The translations under genes and the position numbers were made by a program. Below are positions 16,289-26,165 of a stretch of 64,000 nucleotides of DNA, piece by piece; within the stretch, counting starts at the first letter, position 1, and every line of letters starts with the position of its first letter. Origin of the DNA: BQJU01 sp964015035. GTDB lineage: Bacteria > Bacteroidota > Bacteroidia > Chitinophagales > Saprospiraceae. The notes beneath the pieces were generated by a model, which was given only the letters and a program-made list of their open reading frames with translations, was not told the origin of the DNA and did no database searches. The stretch covers positions 1 through 64,000 of the forward strand of contig CAXHCA010000003.1 in assembly GCA_964015035.1 (NCBI GenBank). The letters run 5' to 3'.

Positions 16289-16710
16289 CACGCAGGCCAC
16301 TCGCTAGATTTCCGATAAACCGTTCCTTTAAATAAGCCTACCACTTCCTCATTTTGGTTGGTGACCCTCACCTCATATACTGCTATGCGATGGCCCAGCT
16401 GTAATTCTTTGGCCACTGCTTTCAATTGGTCTCCCGCCACCACCGGTTTGGTATGAGAAATAGAAGTTTCAATCGACACCGCATTTCTACCGCGCCCATT
16501 GGAAGCAAATGCCAGCGCACTATCGGCTAGAGAAAAGGTAATGCCGCCGTGCGCCAGCCCAAAACCATTGAGCATAACATCAGTGATGACCATTTCCAGG
16601 GTGCACGCTCCTGGTTCTACATCAACAACCTTGATCCCCAACCATTGGCTAAACGCATCCCGTCTAAACATTTGATCGGTAATTTTTTTTGCTCTATTTT
16701 TTGCCGTCAT
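16288..16710 (-). CDS. PaaI-type hotdog-fold thioesterase
   Basis: A 140-residue single hotdog domain that should hydrolyse acyl-CoA thioesters. The PaaI-type active-site segment is present as NGFGLAHGGITFSLADSALAFASN, with the N...HGG..F...D pattern of this subgroup. VSIETSISHTKPVVAGDQLKAVA is the conserved central strand. PaaI proteins clear stalled CoA esters in phenylacetate catabolism. No other paa catabolic genes are adjacent, although a PaaY-like gene lies at 47.3 kb. The palindromic element follows directly after the stop. Confidence 0.85.
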   Translation of the reverse strand: MTAKNRAKKITDQMFRRDAFSQWLGIKVVDVEPGACTLEMVITDVMLNGFGLAHGGITFSLADSALAFASNGRGRNAVSIETSISHTKPVVAGDQLKAVAKELQLGHRIAVYEVRVTNQNEEVVGLFKGTVYRKSSEWPA

Positions 16711-16913
16711 GCTTGCAATTTAATAGTTGAAAACGTTAAAGAAGTAATCATTCCCTTAGAAATTATTATTTTAGAGGAGCCCCTGCAAAATATATCGCCA
16801 CATTCTTCCCCCTTGAGGCAGCATTTTGGAAAACTATTGTATCTATTAAACAACCAGCGTTATCTTGAGAGGCAACTTAGTATGCTCTGGACTTGCGCCA
16901 ACCTGAACAAGAC

Positions 16914-17450
16914 GTGACGGAAAAAGAACTCATTGAGGGGTGCATCCGGGAAAACCGGATGTGCCAAGAAGAAGTTTTTCGGCGCTACGCCGGAAAGATG
17001 ATGAGTGTTTGCCTAAGGTACACCCGACACCGCATGGAAGCCGAAGATATTCTCCAGGATGCTTTCATTAAAGTCTTTGACAATATGGGTAAGTTCCAGC
17101 ACAAAGGGTCCTTTGAAGGGTGGATCAGACGCATTGTGATCAACACCGCTCTCAAAAATTACAGCCGAAAAAGTTTCTCTCACGAGCAAATTGGCGTAGA
17201 ATATTATCCGGACGTGCCGGTGGAACCCTCCGTGTATAGCGATCTGGGGGAAGAGGTGCTGATGCAGTTGATTGCCGCCCTCCCAGAGGGCTACCGGGTC
17301 GTTTTTAACCTCTACGCCATTGAGGGGTATAGCCATAAAGAAATTGCAGAAACACTGGGCATCCAAGAGAGTACGTCGCGCTCGCAGCTGGTTAAAGCGC
17401 GTAAACTCTTGCAGGTGCAAATTTTAAAATTGCAAAAAATAGCGGTATGA
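16914..17450 (+). CDS. RNA polymerase sigma factor, ECF-like sigma-70 family
   Basis: About 178 residues with only sigma regions 2 and 4, as in ECF sigma factors. Region 2 is RYAGKMMSVCLRYTRHRMEAEDILQDAFIKVFDNMGKF; region 4 is the helix-turn-helix EGYSHKEIAETLGIQESTSRSQLVKARKLL. The GTG at 16914 (VTEKELIEG) is preferred as start because it gives a typical N-terminus; a TTG at 16893 is also in frame. Its stop overlaps the start of the next gene (ATGA at 17447-17450), so the pair is translationally coupled. That partner is probably its regulator. Confidence 0.92.
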   Translation: MTEKELIEGCIRENRMCQEEVFRRYAGKMMSVCLRYTRHRMEAEDILQDAFIKVFDNMGKFQHKGSFEGWIRRIVINTALKNYSRKSFSHEQIGVEYYPDVPVEPSVYSDLGEEVLMQLIAALPEGYRVVFNLYAIEGYSHKEIAETLGIQESTSRSQLVKARKLLQVQILKLQKIAV

Positions 17451-18745
17451 GTTCTCGCCATCCCATCGATGAGGTCTTTCGAGATAAGCTGGCTCAGTAC
17501 AGCACAGAATCTCCCATGCACCTATGGGAAAAGATAGACCAAAAACGCAGCCAACGCAAACGGAGAGGCCTCTATTTCCGTGTGCTGGCTGGACTAGGGG
17601 TTTTGCTGGTCACTTTTGCCCTTATTTGGACCAATTTCTCCGCAGACCAATACACCTTAAACGCACTACCAATTCCATTAAAAGAAAGGAATAACCTGTC
17701 GATTGCGCAAAACAAAACGCCCCACCTTGCTAAATCTGAGACCCCCGAGCCAAATCAGGAACAAATTGTTCAGCGCCTCACCTCTATACCTAAAACTGAG
17801 AAAAGGATATTTACCACCGAAGACAAATCACTAAATGCTGTTACAGCAGAAGACGCCGCCGAGCAACTGGAAACTTCCACCGAAATCGAAATGGAAGCCA
17901 AGAAAAGCATCAATACTGAAAAATGGGCCAGTCAGACTTTACCTATACTTGCCTTCCAATCTCAGGTAGCCACAACAGCAACTGATTTTGAATTTACCGA
18001 TCCCACGGATTGTGCTAAATTTAAGAAAAGACCCTGGAAATTCTTTGCCACCTTTGGTGGTGCCATTGACCTGGCTCGCCGTCAAATGACTCCCAAGGAT
18101 GCAGATGCTGCAGCCTACACCGATACCCGCGAAAATACAGAATTACCCTTCTACACCTTTAGCCTTGACGCCAGGGCATCCGTCATCACTCCCATTGGAT
18201 TGGGTTTCACTACCGGACTTGATTATACCCAGATCAACGAGAAATTTGACTATGTTGATCCCGATGCCGAACGCACCGAGATCATCACCACAGAATATGG
18301 CCCGAATGGAGAAATTACCGGAATCGATACGGTGCTTATACTGGGTAGCCGCGAAATTATTACCTACAACCGCTATCGCATTTTGGATATCCCGCTACTG
18401 GCCAATTATGAGTTGGATTTTACCCATTTCGCGCTTGAAGTCAAGGGCGGAATTTTAATCAATATCCTTTCTCGGCAAAAAGGAGATTTTCTTTCTCCAA
18501 ACGACCTGGAGCCGACGAGTTTTACCAGTGATGAACCCAATTCCTATTCTGCCTTTCGGCAAAACATCGGCATTGGGTATTACGGTGGTATGAGTTTTAA
18601 TTACAAGCTAAATGGTGGCTTCCAGGTAAGCTTTGAACCATTCTTTCGGGTTTATCCCAAATCATTTACAAAGGAGAACTTTCCAGTCACCCAAAAATAT
18701 TTCCTGACGGGCCTCAAGCTCGGACTGAAAGTACCGCTACGCTAG
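17447..18745 (+). CDS. Membrane-anchored protein with outer-membrane beta-barrel-like C-terminus (sigma-factor partner)
   Basis: A 432-residue protein. An N-terminal stretch of about 40 cytoplasm-like residues (HPIDEVFRDKLAQYSTESPMHLWEKI) precedes a basic patch and one transmembrane helix (about residues 44-64, GVLLVTFALIWTNF). Next is a Ser/Thr/Glu-rich linker. From about residue 185 an amphipathic beta-strand-rich region follows that ends in LTGLKLGLKVPLR, like PorT-type outer-membrane barrels. The layout is common in Bacteroidota next to sigma factors; an anti-sigma role for the N-terminus is inferred, not shown. It is coupled to the sigma gene by a four-base overlap. Confidence 0.75.
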   Translation: MSSRHPIDEVFRDKLAQYSTESPMHLWEKIDQKRSQRKRRGLYFRVLAGLGVLLVTFALIWTNFSADQYTLNALPIPLKERNNLSIAQNKTPHLAKSETPEPNQEQIVQRLTSIPKTEKRIFTTEDKSLNAVTAEDAAEQLETSTEIEMEAKKSINTEKWASQTLPILAFQSQVATTATDFEFTDPTDCAKFKKRPWKFFATFGGAIDLARRQMTPKDADAAAYTDTRENTELPFYTFSLDARASVITPIGLGFTTGLDYTQINEKFDYVDPDAERTEIITTEYGPNGEITGIDTVLILGSREIITYNRYRILDIPLLANYELDFTHFALEVKGGILINILSRQKGDFLSPNDLEPTSFTSDEPNSYSAFRQNIGIGYYGGMSFNYKLNGGFQVSFEPFFRVYPKSFTKENFPVTQKYFLTGLKLGLKVPLR

Positions 18746-18874
18746 GCTATTATACTCCTTTAAAAATGGCAAATTCCCATATTTAATCCTTAATTCAGGC
18801 AACGTTTTGCAAAGCTGAGGCATCTAATCATTAACAAAGATCACGTTTGAATGATAACGAAGTGCATAAGTGAA

Positions 18875-19837
18875 ATGAAAAAGATTAGCCTCGTACTCAG
18901 CGTATTATTACTAGTAGCCTCCTGTAGGAAGGATACTGATGTTTTTCACGTAGATGAGGAGATCATTATCGGCTCTAGCCAGTGGACCGGTCAAATCAGT
19001 AATTTCTACGCCGAAGTTGATGATGCTCATCAAAGCTACACCTTTAATGCAGCCTTTGCGGCGACCTTTAGGACTACCCAACAAACGGAATTTCATTTCA
19101 ACCCCTATGCCTTTTCTACTGAGGCTGGCGTTATTGTCGACGGTAGCATCCACTTTGATGTTCTTCAGGTAGAAAGTCGGGGCGACCTCGTGCTACACAA
19201 TATTTCCACCTTGGTAGATGGACAGGTCATGGAACTATCCTCCCTCTATGAAGTAGAAGCCTTGAAAGGCAATTTGCCCTTAAGATTGGCCAATGGGGAG
19301 CATCTTGAATTCACCTTCCCAACAGAAGTTTCACCTACTCATCAGGAATTGATCTACGGTGACGTCCATCAGGATGGCGTTATCTTTTCATCAGCCGATA
19401 CCCAAGGAAATTCATCGATATCCCCTACTGAAATTTTTGACGAAGGAGAAGACGTTTGGAGAATGGCGATTACCTCCAAGAGTAATCAGTTGGGCTGGTT
19501 TGGCTGTGGCCAAAAAATTGATGCGCCGGAAGGAACAACCACAATATGTGTCAATCTACCAGAAGGTTTTAACCACTTTAATTCTGCCGTCTTCCTCGTT
19601 TTTGAAGATTATTGGAGCGTCGTAAAATTGCAAGGATCTGTAGATGGATCATTTTGTACTGACCACATTCCGGTAGGTGCCGAAGTAAAGATTGTTTCAA
19701 TCTCTGAGCGAGAACCGGGCAATTTTTACCTAGACTTCAAAGACATCATTATGGCCGAAGGCTTAGAGAATGTAGTCAATTTACAACCGGAATCCACTCC
19801 ACTTAATGAAATCATGGTCTGGATCCAGTCAATTTAA
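18875..19837 (+). CDS. Lipoprotein of unknown function
   Basis: A protein of about 320 residues starting MKKISLVLSVLLLVASCRK, with a lipobox ending in cysteine 18. The ATG at 18875 is preferred over the in-frame ATG at 18851, because it places the signal peptide at the N-terminus. The mature part is acidic and beta-rich, with two cysteines in FGCGQKI and TTICVNL. No domain is recognised. It follows the sigma/beta-barrel pair by 130 bases and may belong to that unit. Confidence 0.7.
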   Translation: MKKISLVLSVLLLVASCRKDTDVFHVDEEIIIGSSQWTGQISNFYAEVDDAHQSYTFNAAFAATFRTTQQTEFHFNPYAFSTEAGVIVDGSIHFDVLQVESRGDLVLHNISTLVDGQVMELSSLYEVEALKGNLPLRLANGEHLEFTFPTEVSPTHQELIYGDVHQDGVIFSSADTQGNSSISPTEIFDEGEDVWRMAITSKSNQLGWFGCGQKIDAPEGTTTICVNLPEGFNHFNSAVFLVFEDYWSVVKLQGSVDGSFCTDHIPVGAEVKIVSISEREPGNFYLDFKDIIMAEGLENVVNLQPESTPLNEIMVWIQSI

Positions 19838-19869
19838 GAACACCGTTTTCCTTCTAAATATATTTTGAT

Positions 19870-19913
19870 AATAGCCGCCTGCATCCCGAAAAGGATCGGG
19901 CGGTTATTTTTTT
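19870..19913 (+). terminator. Rho-independent terminator between convergent genes
   Basis: AATAGCCGCC (19870-19879) pairs with GGCGGTTATT (19899-19908) with one G-T wobble. An inner ATCC/GGAT stem is present, and a T-rich run follows to 19913. It ends transcription of the lipoprotein gene just before the RNase R stop codon on the opposite strand. Confidence 0.8.
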
Positions 19914-22092
19914 ATTCCGGCAGCACCATTTCCATATCAATGCGCCGACGGTGTAAATCCGCAGCAAGAATGCGCACGTGTATGGAATCCCCCATTTTTA
20001 AAATGGTATCGCTGTATTTGCCTTTCGCCTGAAGTCGGCTTTCGCCAATTTCAAAAGGTTCCTCCATGGTTTCAAAACCCACCATACCTTCACAGCGGTT
20101 TCCTTCCAATTCCACAAAAATTCCACGATCGATCATTCCTGAAATAACGCCAGGGAATACTTCGCCAACGTGTTTTTCCAAGAATTCGACTTGTTTGTAT
20201 TTGATGGATTCCCGCTCCGCAGCCATAGCCTGTCGTTCCATTTTGGAAATGTGTCTACACTTTTCTTCCAAATCCTCTTTCTTCACCCGGAAAGTAGCTG
20301 CTCCCAGGTTTTTTTCAAGTATACGGTGTGCTAAAACGTCTGAATATCGGCGAATGGGAGAGGTGAAGTGAGCGTAAAAGTCAAATGCTAAACCGTAGTG
20401 GCCAATATTTTCCGTGGAATACTCCGCTTTGGCCATCGTACGGATCGCCAGTGGTTCCAATAATTTCAGGCCAGGACTAGCTTCTGCTGCCCGGCTTAGT
20501 TTATTGTAGGAATTGGCAATTTCCTTGGGAGAACCAATTTTCATGACAAAGCCCAATTCTTTAGCAAAAAGCGCCAATTCTGCCACCTTATCCGGATTTG
20601 GCTCATCGTGAATACGATATACGTATGGAATTTCCCGCTCGGTATCCTTTCCTTTTTTGTCAATGAAAGCAGCCACTTCGCGGTTGGCCAGCAGCATAAA
20701 ATCTTCTATCAGCATGTGGGCATCCTTGCGCTCTTTGACGTAGACTTCCACAGGCACCCCATTTTCATCCAAGCGGAATTTCACTTCTTCCGTTTCGAAG
20801 TTGATGGCCCCTTTCCTGAAGCGGCGGCGGCGCAATTTATAAGCCAGTTTGTTGAGCTTTTCCAATTCTTCGGCAAAATCTCCCTGCTTGGTTTCCAAAC
20901 GTTCCTGTGCCTCTTCATAGGTAAATCGACGATCAGAATGAATCACGGTTTTGCCAAACCATTTCTTAACCAATCGATCATTTTTATCAAATTCGAAGAT
21001 GGCTGAAAAAGTCAATTTGTCTTCATTGGGCCGTAAAGAACACAGCTCATTAGATAGCTTTTCCGGTAACATCGGCAATACCCGATCGACGAGATACACG
21101 GAGGTGGAGCGTTTGAAGGCTTCCTCATCTAATGCGGAGCCCTCCAACACATAGTGGGAAACATCGGCAATGTGTACGCCAATCTCCATATTTCCGTTTT
21201 CCAGGGTTTGAATGGAGAGGGCATCGTCAAAATCTCGTGCGGTATCTGGGTCAATCGTAAAAGTGGTGACCTCCCGCATATCCCGGCGGCGGCTAATTTC
21301 TTGCGGACTAATGTCTTCCTGTAGCGCCATTGATTCTGCCATCACCTGCTCCGGAAATTCCAGATTGAAACCGTTATTGATCAAGATGGCCTTCATTTCA
21401 ATATCGTGGCTGCCGGCCTCCCCAAGTACACTGGTTACCACCCCTTTCAGGTTGTTGGAGCGGTCTGCTTTCCAATCTATTATTTTGACCACCACCTTAT
21501 CGCCATCGGCAGCACCTTTGGTGTCATCAAAGCCTACTACAATGTCAGATGGTAAATTGCCCTCCGGGGAAACAATGGCATACTTTTGGAAATAATTGAG
21601 TGTGCCGATAAAAAATTCACTAGTACGCTCCAGTACTTCAAGCACTTCACCTTCCGGCTTGCGGCGACCGCGTGGCGTCCAGGTTCTGATTTTTACCCGA
21701 TCACCATTCATGGCCGTATTCATATACTTGGCGGCTACGTGTACATCGCCCTCCATTTCCTTGACCACAATATAGGCGGAGCCTGTTCGGGTCATATCCA
21801 CTATACCTTCGTAGGTCTTTGCAGGCTCCCTGCTCTTGCCGTTGGAGCGATCAGTATTTGAGTTGAATTTATATTTCAAATCACCAACAGGAACGATTTT
21901 GCCTTCCTCGACTAATACATCGAGGGCATGTTTGATCGAATCCTTATTATTGGTGATTTTTAATTTTTTGCCGATTTGCTTTGGTGCGAAAGGTTTCTTC
22001 TGTTCATTTTTCAGGAGGCGAAATACTTCGTGTTTCAGTTGTCGGGCGCGGAGGGTCTGTCCTTTAATTTTTGGTCTTTTCTTCTTAGACAT
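19912..22092 (-). CDS. rnr: Ribonuclease R
   Basis: A 3'-5' exoribonuclease of the RNB family that degrades structured RNA and acts in RNA quality control. Order: basic helix-turn-helix-like N-terminus (KKRPKIKGQTLRARQLKHEVF), cold-shock domains, the RNB catalytic domain with the aspartate cluster FTIDPDTARDFDDALSI and HYGLAFDFYAHFTSPIRRYSDVLAHR, and a C-terminal S1 domain. The start MSKKKRPK at 22092 is preferred to the in-frame ATG at 22119. At about 726 residues it is normal for RNase R. It is a single-gene unit. Confidence 0.95.
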   Translation of the reverse strand: MSKKKRPKIKGQTLRARQLKHEVFRLLKNEQKKPFAPKQIGKKLKITNNKDSIKHALDVLVEEGKIVPVGDLKYKFNSNTDRSNGKSREPAKTYEGIVDMTRTGSAYIVVKEMEGDVHVAAKYMNTAMNGDRVKIRTWTPRGRRKPEGEVLEVLERTSEFFIGTLNYFQKYAIVSPEGNLPSDIVVGFDDTKGAADGDKVVVKIIDWKADRSNNLKGVVTSVLGEAGSHDIEMKAILINNGFNLEFPEQVMAESMALQEDISPQEISRRRDMREVTTFTIDPDTARDFDDALSIQTLENGNMEIGVHIADVSHYVLEGSALDEEAFKRSTSVYLVDRVLPMLPEKLSNELCSLRPNEDKLTFSAIFEFDKNDRLVKKWFGKTVIHSDRRFTYEEAQERLETKQGDFAEELEKLNKLAYKLRRRRFRKGAINFETEEVKFRLDENGVPVEVYVKERKDAHMLIEDFMLLANREVAAFIDKKGKDTEREIPYVYRIHDEPNPDKVAELALFAKELGFVMKIGSPKEIANSYNKLSRAAEASPGLKLLEPLAIRTMAKAEYSTENIGHYGLAFDFYAHFTSPIRRYSDVLAHRILEKNLGAATFRVKKEDLEEKCRHISKMERQAMAAERESIKYKQVEFLEKHVGEVFPGVISGMIDRGIFVELEGNRCEGMVGFETMEEPFEIGESRLQAKGKYSDTILKMGDSIHVRILAADLHRRRIDMEMVLPE

Positions 22093-22301
22093 AGAGATTG
22101 ATCTCGTTTTTTGGGTCATAAAGTTAGTTCAATGTTTTGATCTTCTGACTTTTTTGTAATATCAAGTTGCTAAAATAGTCAGTGTTATTTTGGTATTTTA
22201 AAATACTCTTTAATACCTATAAAACACATTTAGCAGGTAAAAAGGTTTCCTTTCTGAAAATATTTGTTGTTTTGTAGCAGCAAATAAGTAATAAACATCC
22301 A

Positions 22302-23045
22302 ATGATTCTTGAAATTTGTTGTGACTCCATTGCCTCCGCCATTACTGCGGAAGCCAACGGTGCCAATCGCATTGAACTATGTGAAAACCTGGACCAGGGC
22401 GGAGTAACACCAAGTGCGGGTAAAATTGAATTGGCCAAAGAACTAGTCAACATCCCCGTGTTGGTACTGGTGCGCCCCCGTAAAGGTGATTTTTACCATT
22501 CCGATACAGAATTTGAGCTCATCCTTCGCGATATCCGCATCGCCCGAGAAATTGGTGCAGATGGAATCGTTGCCGGAGCACTGCGCGCCAATGGCCAATT
22601 GGATCAAGACCGCACTGCTCAGATGATCGAAGCGGCCGGACCGCTGCCCTTTACTTTTCACCGCGCCTTTGATCACTGCCTTGAACCGGTAAAAACACTG
22701 GAAGCATTAATCGATCTTGGTGCCAGCCGCCTCTTGACCTCTGGACAAGCCAATTCTGCGCTGGAAGGCCTCCCGATGTTAAAGGAATTGATTCAAGTGG
22801 CCGGTCAACGCCTGGAAATCATTGCCGGTGGTGGAGTGAGGCCCCGCAACATTGACGATTTGGCGGAAGCCCTCCCTGATTTAAAAGCTTTTCATTCTTC
22901 CGCACGTAAACTGGTGCTCAGCGGCATGAATGTCCGCGCCCAGGTAGCCATGGGTACAGAGGCCGCCGAGCTGGAGGGGCAGTGGTACGAGGTGGATGGT
23001 CAGCAAGTAAGCGATATGCGGAAAATTTTGGATGAATACCGTTAA
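22302..23045 (+). CDS. cutC: CutC-family protein
   Basis: A 247-residue TIM-barrel protein. It has the diagnostic N-terminus LEICCDSIASAITAEANGANRIELCENLDQGGVTPS and the segments VLVRPRKGDFYHS and FHRAFDHC. CutC was named for copper tolerance in E. coli, but that role has been questioned and the biochemical activity remains unclear. The next gene starts five bases after its stop, so the two are probably co-transcribed. Confidence 0.92.
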   Translation: MILEICCDSIASAITAEANGANRIELCENLDQGGVTPSAGKIELAKELVNIPVLVLVRPRKGDFYHSDTEFELILRDIRIAREIGADGIVAGALRANGQLDQDRTAQMIEAAGPLPFTFHRAFDHCLEPVKTLEALIDLGASRLLTSGQANSALEGLPMLKELIQVAGQRLEIIAGGGVRPRNIDDLAEALPDLKAFHSSARKLVLSGMNVRAQVAMGTEAAELEGQWYEVDGQQVSDMRKILDEYR

Positions 23046-23050
23046 TACCA

Positions 23051-24490
23051 ATGAAAAAAGTATCACTTTTCTTCTGGATACTCAATCTGGCCCTGTTCAT
23101 CTTCTTTTTCATGCCCAATCTGGTCAGACATGGCATGTTTGTCGATGGCCTCTGGTACGCCACCTTGGCACGAAACTTGGCCGAAGGTAGCGGCACGTTT
23201 TGGCAACCACACCTTACGGATACATTTTTTCCCGTATTTTATAGTCACCCACCATTGATGTTCGGCATTCAGTCCTTGTTCTTTTCTCTTTTTGGTGACC
23301 ACCTTTTTGTGGAAAGGCTGTATTGTCTCGTCATCGCTTTGTTGACCATCTACTCCATTTACTTTTTCTGGCGCTATATATTTCGGGCAGATCCAAGATA
23401 TCGGGCACTGAGTTTTTTACCCATCTTATTTTGGCTCAGTAATGAAACCGTCTATTTTGGGTACGTTAATAACCTTTTGGAATGCACGATGGGGTTATTT
23501 ACGTTCTGGGCTATCTTCCTGTTTTATCACTGGTCTGAAAACTACGGCGACCGGGGGTATCGCCCTTGGCTAAAACTCATTGCCGCCAGCATTTTAATAC
23601 TGTTCGCCTTTCTGACCAAAGGCCTGGTAGGGCTTTTCCCTCTGGCATTACTGGGTATTTACTGGTTCTTTTTTCAAAAGATGAGCTTTTTACACTTGGT
23701 CATTTATACCGCGTTGATTTCGGGCATTGTAGGACTATGCTTTTACCTCATCCTACAAATTCCTGCGGCAAGTGCTTACCTCGATGGCTATCTCGATATT
23801 CAGCTATCTCATGCCTTGGTGGGAGAAAGTAAGGAGAACCTGCGCACCACCCGATTGCACATTCTCAAGATGCTCATTGAGCGGTCCCTGCCCGTATTGA
23901 TCTCAACAGGTTTGCTATTGGCCTACCGATACCGGAACAATCAAAAAATAGCCTTTGGCCACATTGAGCGACGAGGACTACTATTCATTGTGGTTGGTCT
24001 TTCCGGTACCCTTCCAATTATGATTACCTTAAAGCAAGTGTCTTACTACCTCATCCCAGTACTGCCATTTTTTGCATTAGGGTTTGCGTTAATCGTCGTG
24101 CCTATTATCTCTAAGTTGTTGATCGAAGTCCGGTTTCCACCCTTTGGACGGCAACTCAGCTGGACCCTCTTAACCTTATTCCTAGTTTATGCCATTGGTT
24201 ATGGCTTCAGCCAATTTGGAAAAATTGATAAACGGGATCGGCAACTGCTAACCGATGTAATGTTGATTGGTGAAGAAATTCAAGAAGGACAGGTCATTGG
24301 ACACCAGCTACCAACGGTTGGAGACATGACACACTGCTACTTTGCCCGCTACTACCATATTTCACTGGATAGCAATAATATCAAATATCCATTCCTCCTT
24401 ACGGAAAAAGGAAATATGCCGACATCGGAAGGTGGCTACCAATTCATACCGCTATCCACGAGCCTATTTGATTTATACAAAAGACAATAA
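23051..24490 (+). CDS. GT39/ArnT-like membrane glycosyltransferase
   Basis: A 479-residue integral membrane protein with about ten to eleven hydrophobic helices. The first luminal loop carries FVDGLWYATLARNLAEGSGTFWQPH and the DTFFPVFYSHPPLMFGIQSLFF stretch, as in the PMT/ArnT (GT-C) family. These enzymes move a sugar from a lipid-linked donor to proteins or lipids on the outer face of the membrane. Donor and acceptor are unknown. The short C-terminal part lacks a recognisable domain. Confidence 0.8.
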   Translation: MKKVSLFFWILNLALFIFFFMPNLVRHGMFVDGLWYATLARNLAEGSGTFWQPHLTDTFFPVFYSHPPLMFGIQSLFFSLFGDHLFVERLYCLVIALLTIYSIYFFWRYIFRADPRYRALSFLPILFWLSNETVYFGYVNNLLECTMGLFTFWAIFLFYHWSENYGDRGYRPWLKLIAASILILFAFLTKGLVGLFPLALLGIYWFFFQKMSFLHLVIYTALISGIVGLCFYLILQIPAASAYLDGYLDIQLSHALVGESKENLRTTRLHILKMLIERSLPVLISTGLLLAYRYRNNQKIAFGHIERRGLLFIVVGLSGTLPIMITLKQVSYYLIPVLPFFALGFALIVVPIISKLLIEVRFPPFGRQLSWTLLTLFLVYAIGYGFSQFGKIDKRDRQLLTDVMLIGEEIQEGQVIGHQLPTVGDMTHCYFARYYHISLDSNNIKYPFLLTEKGNMPTSEGGYQFIPLSTSLFDLYKRQ

Positions 24491-24492
24491 GC

Positions 24493-25935
24493 CTACAACT
24501 CCCAACCTTTGCGGTATTCTCTTTTAACAAATTGATTGGCCAAATCGAAATTAGTGATGCGCATATTTGCGCCATCCCATTCCAGGCGATTACGTCCCGG
24601 GAAGTCATAGGGATCCCAATCACCTACCTTTTTACCGGGCTTTAGTACTTTGTAATTATAACTGCGAATCGCCAGATTTCCCATCAACACGGTTTCCGTG
24701 AGCGGTCCGGAATAAGAAAAGTCTGAAGAGGTTGGTGTCCCTTCTTTGATGGCTTTTACCCAGTTTTGCTGGTGCCCTTCCGGTACCCGTTCCAGCGTCG
24801 GTTCGGGTTGTTTGAAGTATTCCATAGATTTCAGCGGAAGAAGGCGCGGGTTTTTACCATAGACATCACAAAGCAACTTGCCCCGGCTTCCCTCGAAGAG
24901 GCAGCCTCCATCAGAATTGCCGAAGGCTTCACCAGATTCTAATTCCATCGGGCGCTTGGGCATGATCCCTCCATCGTACCAAATCAACTCTACGGCAGGC
25001 ATTCCGTTGCGAGCTGGAAATTCAAAATGCACCTTAGAGGAAGGAGGACAGCTGTCGGAATAGTCAGCCAGCACAAAATCACCGGAATAAACCTGGCCTA
25101 CACTGGCTTCCACTGCAACGGGATATCCCAATTGTAATGCCTTAAAGGGTGGATCAATGATGTGGCAGCCCATATCTCCCAGGGCACCGGTACCAAAGTC
25201 CCACCAGCCCCGCCACTTAAAGGGCAAGTAGGCTTCATTATAAGGCCGCATGGCGGCTGGCCCTAACCATAGATCCCAGTCCAATTCCTTCGGAAGAGGT
25301 TGTTTACCAACCGGCGTTGGTATGCCTTGTGGCCAAATCGGGCGATTGGTCCAGCAGTGCACCTTAGTCACCTCACCAATCACACCTGCCTGAATCCATT
25401 CCGTAATTTGTCGAACGCCATCGCCGGAACTTCCCTGGTTGCCCATCTGAGTGACCAGTTTATTTTTTTTGGCGGTCTCCGTCAATAAACGCGTTTCGTA
25501 AATATTATGGGTCAGCGGCTTTTCTACATAGACGTGTTTCCCCATCTGCATAGCGGCCATGGCAATCACCGCGTGTGTATGGTCAGGAGTAGCGATAGCC
25601 ACGCCATCGATATTTTTGCCTTCCTTTTCTAACATTTTGCGGAAGTCCTTGTAGCGGTTGGCTTTGCTATAGGTTTTATAAGTATCCGCGGCCCTGCGAT
25701 CATCAACATCACACAAGGCGACAATATTTTCTGTACCGCCATTGTACAATCCTTTGAGTACCCCACTTCCCCTACCGCCAACACCGATGCCGGCTATGTT
25801 TAATTTATCACTGGGCGCGATAAATCCTTTGCCGCCTAAAACATGGCGGGGAACGATGGTAAATCCGGCCATCGCAAGACTACCGGTTTTTAAAAATTTT
25901 CTACGGGAAATAGAAGATTGTTGCTCTGGATTCAT
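24493..25935 (-). CDS. Tat-exported Gfo/Idh/MocA-family oxidoreductase
   Basis: An NAD(P)-dependent oxidoreductase of about 480 residues. A twin-arginine signal (SISRRKFLKTGSLAMAGFTI) is followed by a Rossmann fold with GIGVGGRGSGVLKGL, the DHTHAVIAMAAMQMGKHVYVEKPLTHN motif with the typical EKP, and a C-terminal alpha/beta domain. Such exported forms act on sugars or glycosides in the periplasm in Bacteroidota; the substrate is unknown. The start MNPEQQ at 25935 is preferred over 25953. It converges on the glycosyltransferase gene with two bases between them. Confidence 0.9.
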   Translation of the reverse strand: MNPEQQSSISRRKFLKTGSLAMAGFTIVPRHVLGGKGFIAPSDKLNIAGIGVGGRGSGVLKGLYNGGTENIVALCDVDDRRAADTYKTYSKANRYKDFRKMLEKEGKNIDGVAIATPDHTHAVIAMAAMQMGKHVYVEKPLTHNIYETRLLTETAKKNKLVTQMGNQGSSGDGVRQITEWIQAGVIGEVTKVHCWTNRPIWPQGIPTPVGKQPLPKELDWDLWLGPAAMRPYNEAYLPFKWRGWWDFGTGALGDMGCHIIDPPFKALQLGYPVAVEASVGQVYSGDFVLADYSDSCPPSSKVHFEFPARNGMPAVELIWYDGGIMPKRPMELESGEAFGNSDGGCLFEGSRGKLLCDVYGKNPRLLPLKSMEYFKQPEPTLERVPEGHQQNWVKAIKEGTPTSSDFSYSGPLTETVLMGNLAIRSYNYKVLKPGKKVGDWDPYDFPGRNRLEWDGANMRITNFDLANQFVKREYRKGWEL

Positions 25936-26069
25936 AAGTTTAGTTTTTGCCATCAGCCAAGATAAGGAATGCGTGATGGACCAAAAAATATGAACCCAGG
26001 AAAGTTTACACTTTTTAAGTTATTCCGTATTGCGTCCCCCTTTTATGAGGTAAATCACTCATTTATAGG

Positions 26070-26100
26070 TTGCTTATCAATTAAAACATTTGTATCTTTG
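26070..26100 (+). promoter_or_regulatory. Promoter of the unknown gene at 26166
   Basis: TTG (26070-26072), 20 bases, then TATCTTTG (26093-26100) fits the Bacteroidota consensus exactly. It gives a leader of roughly 60 bases before the ATG at 26166. Confidence 0.75.
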
Positions 26101-26165
26101 GAAAGCTAAAGCAACACCTAACTCATAACGTAAATGCTTGGCAGACAAGCTACAAATCCGCTCCT

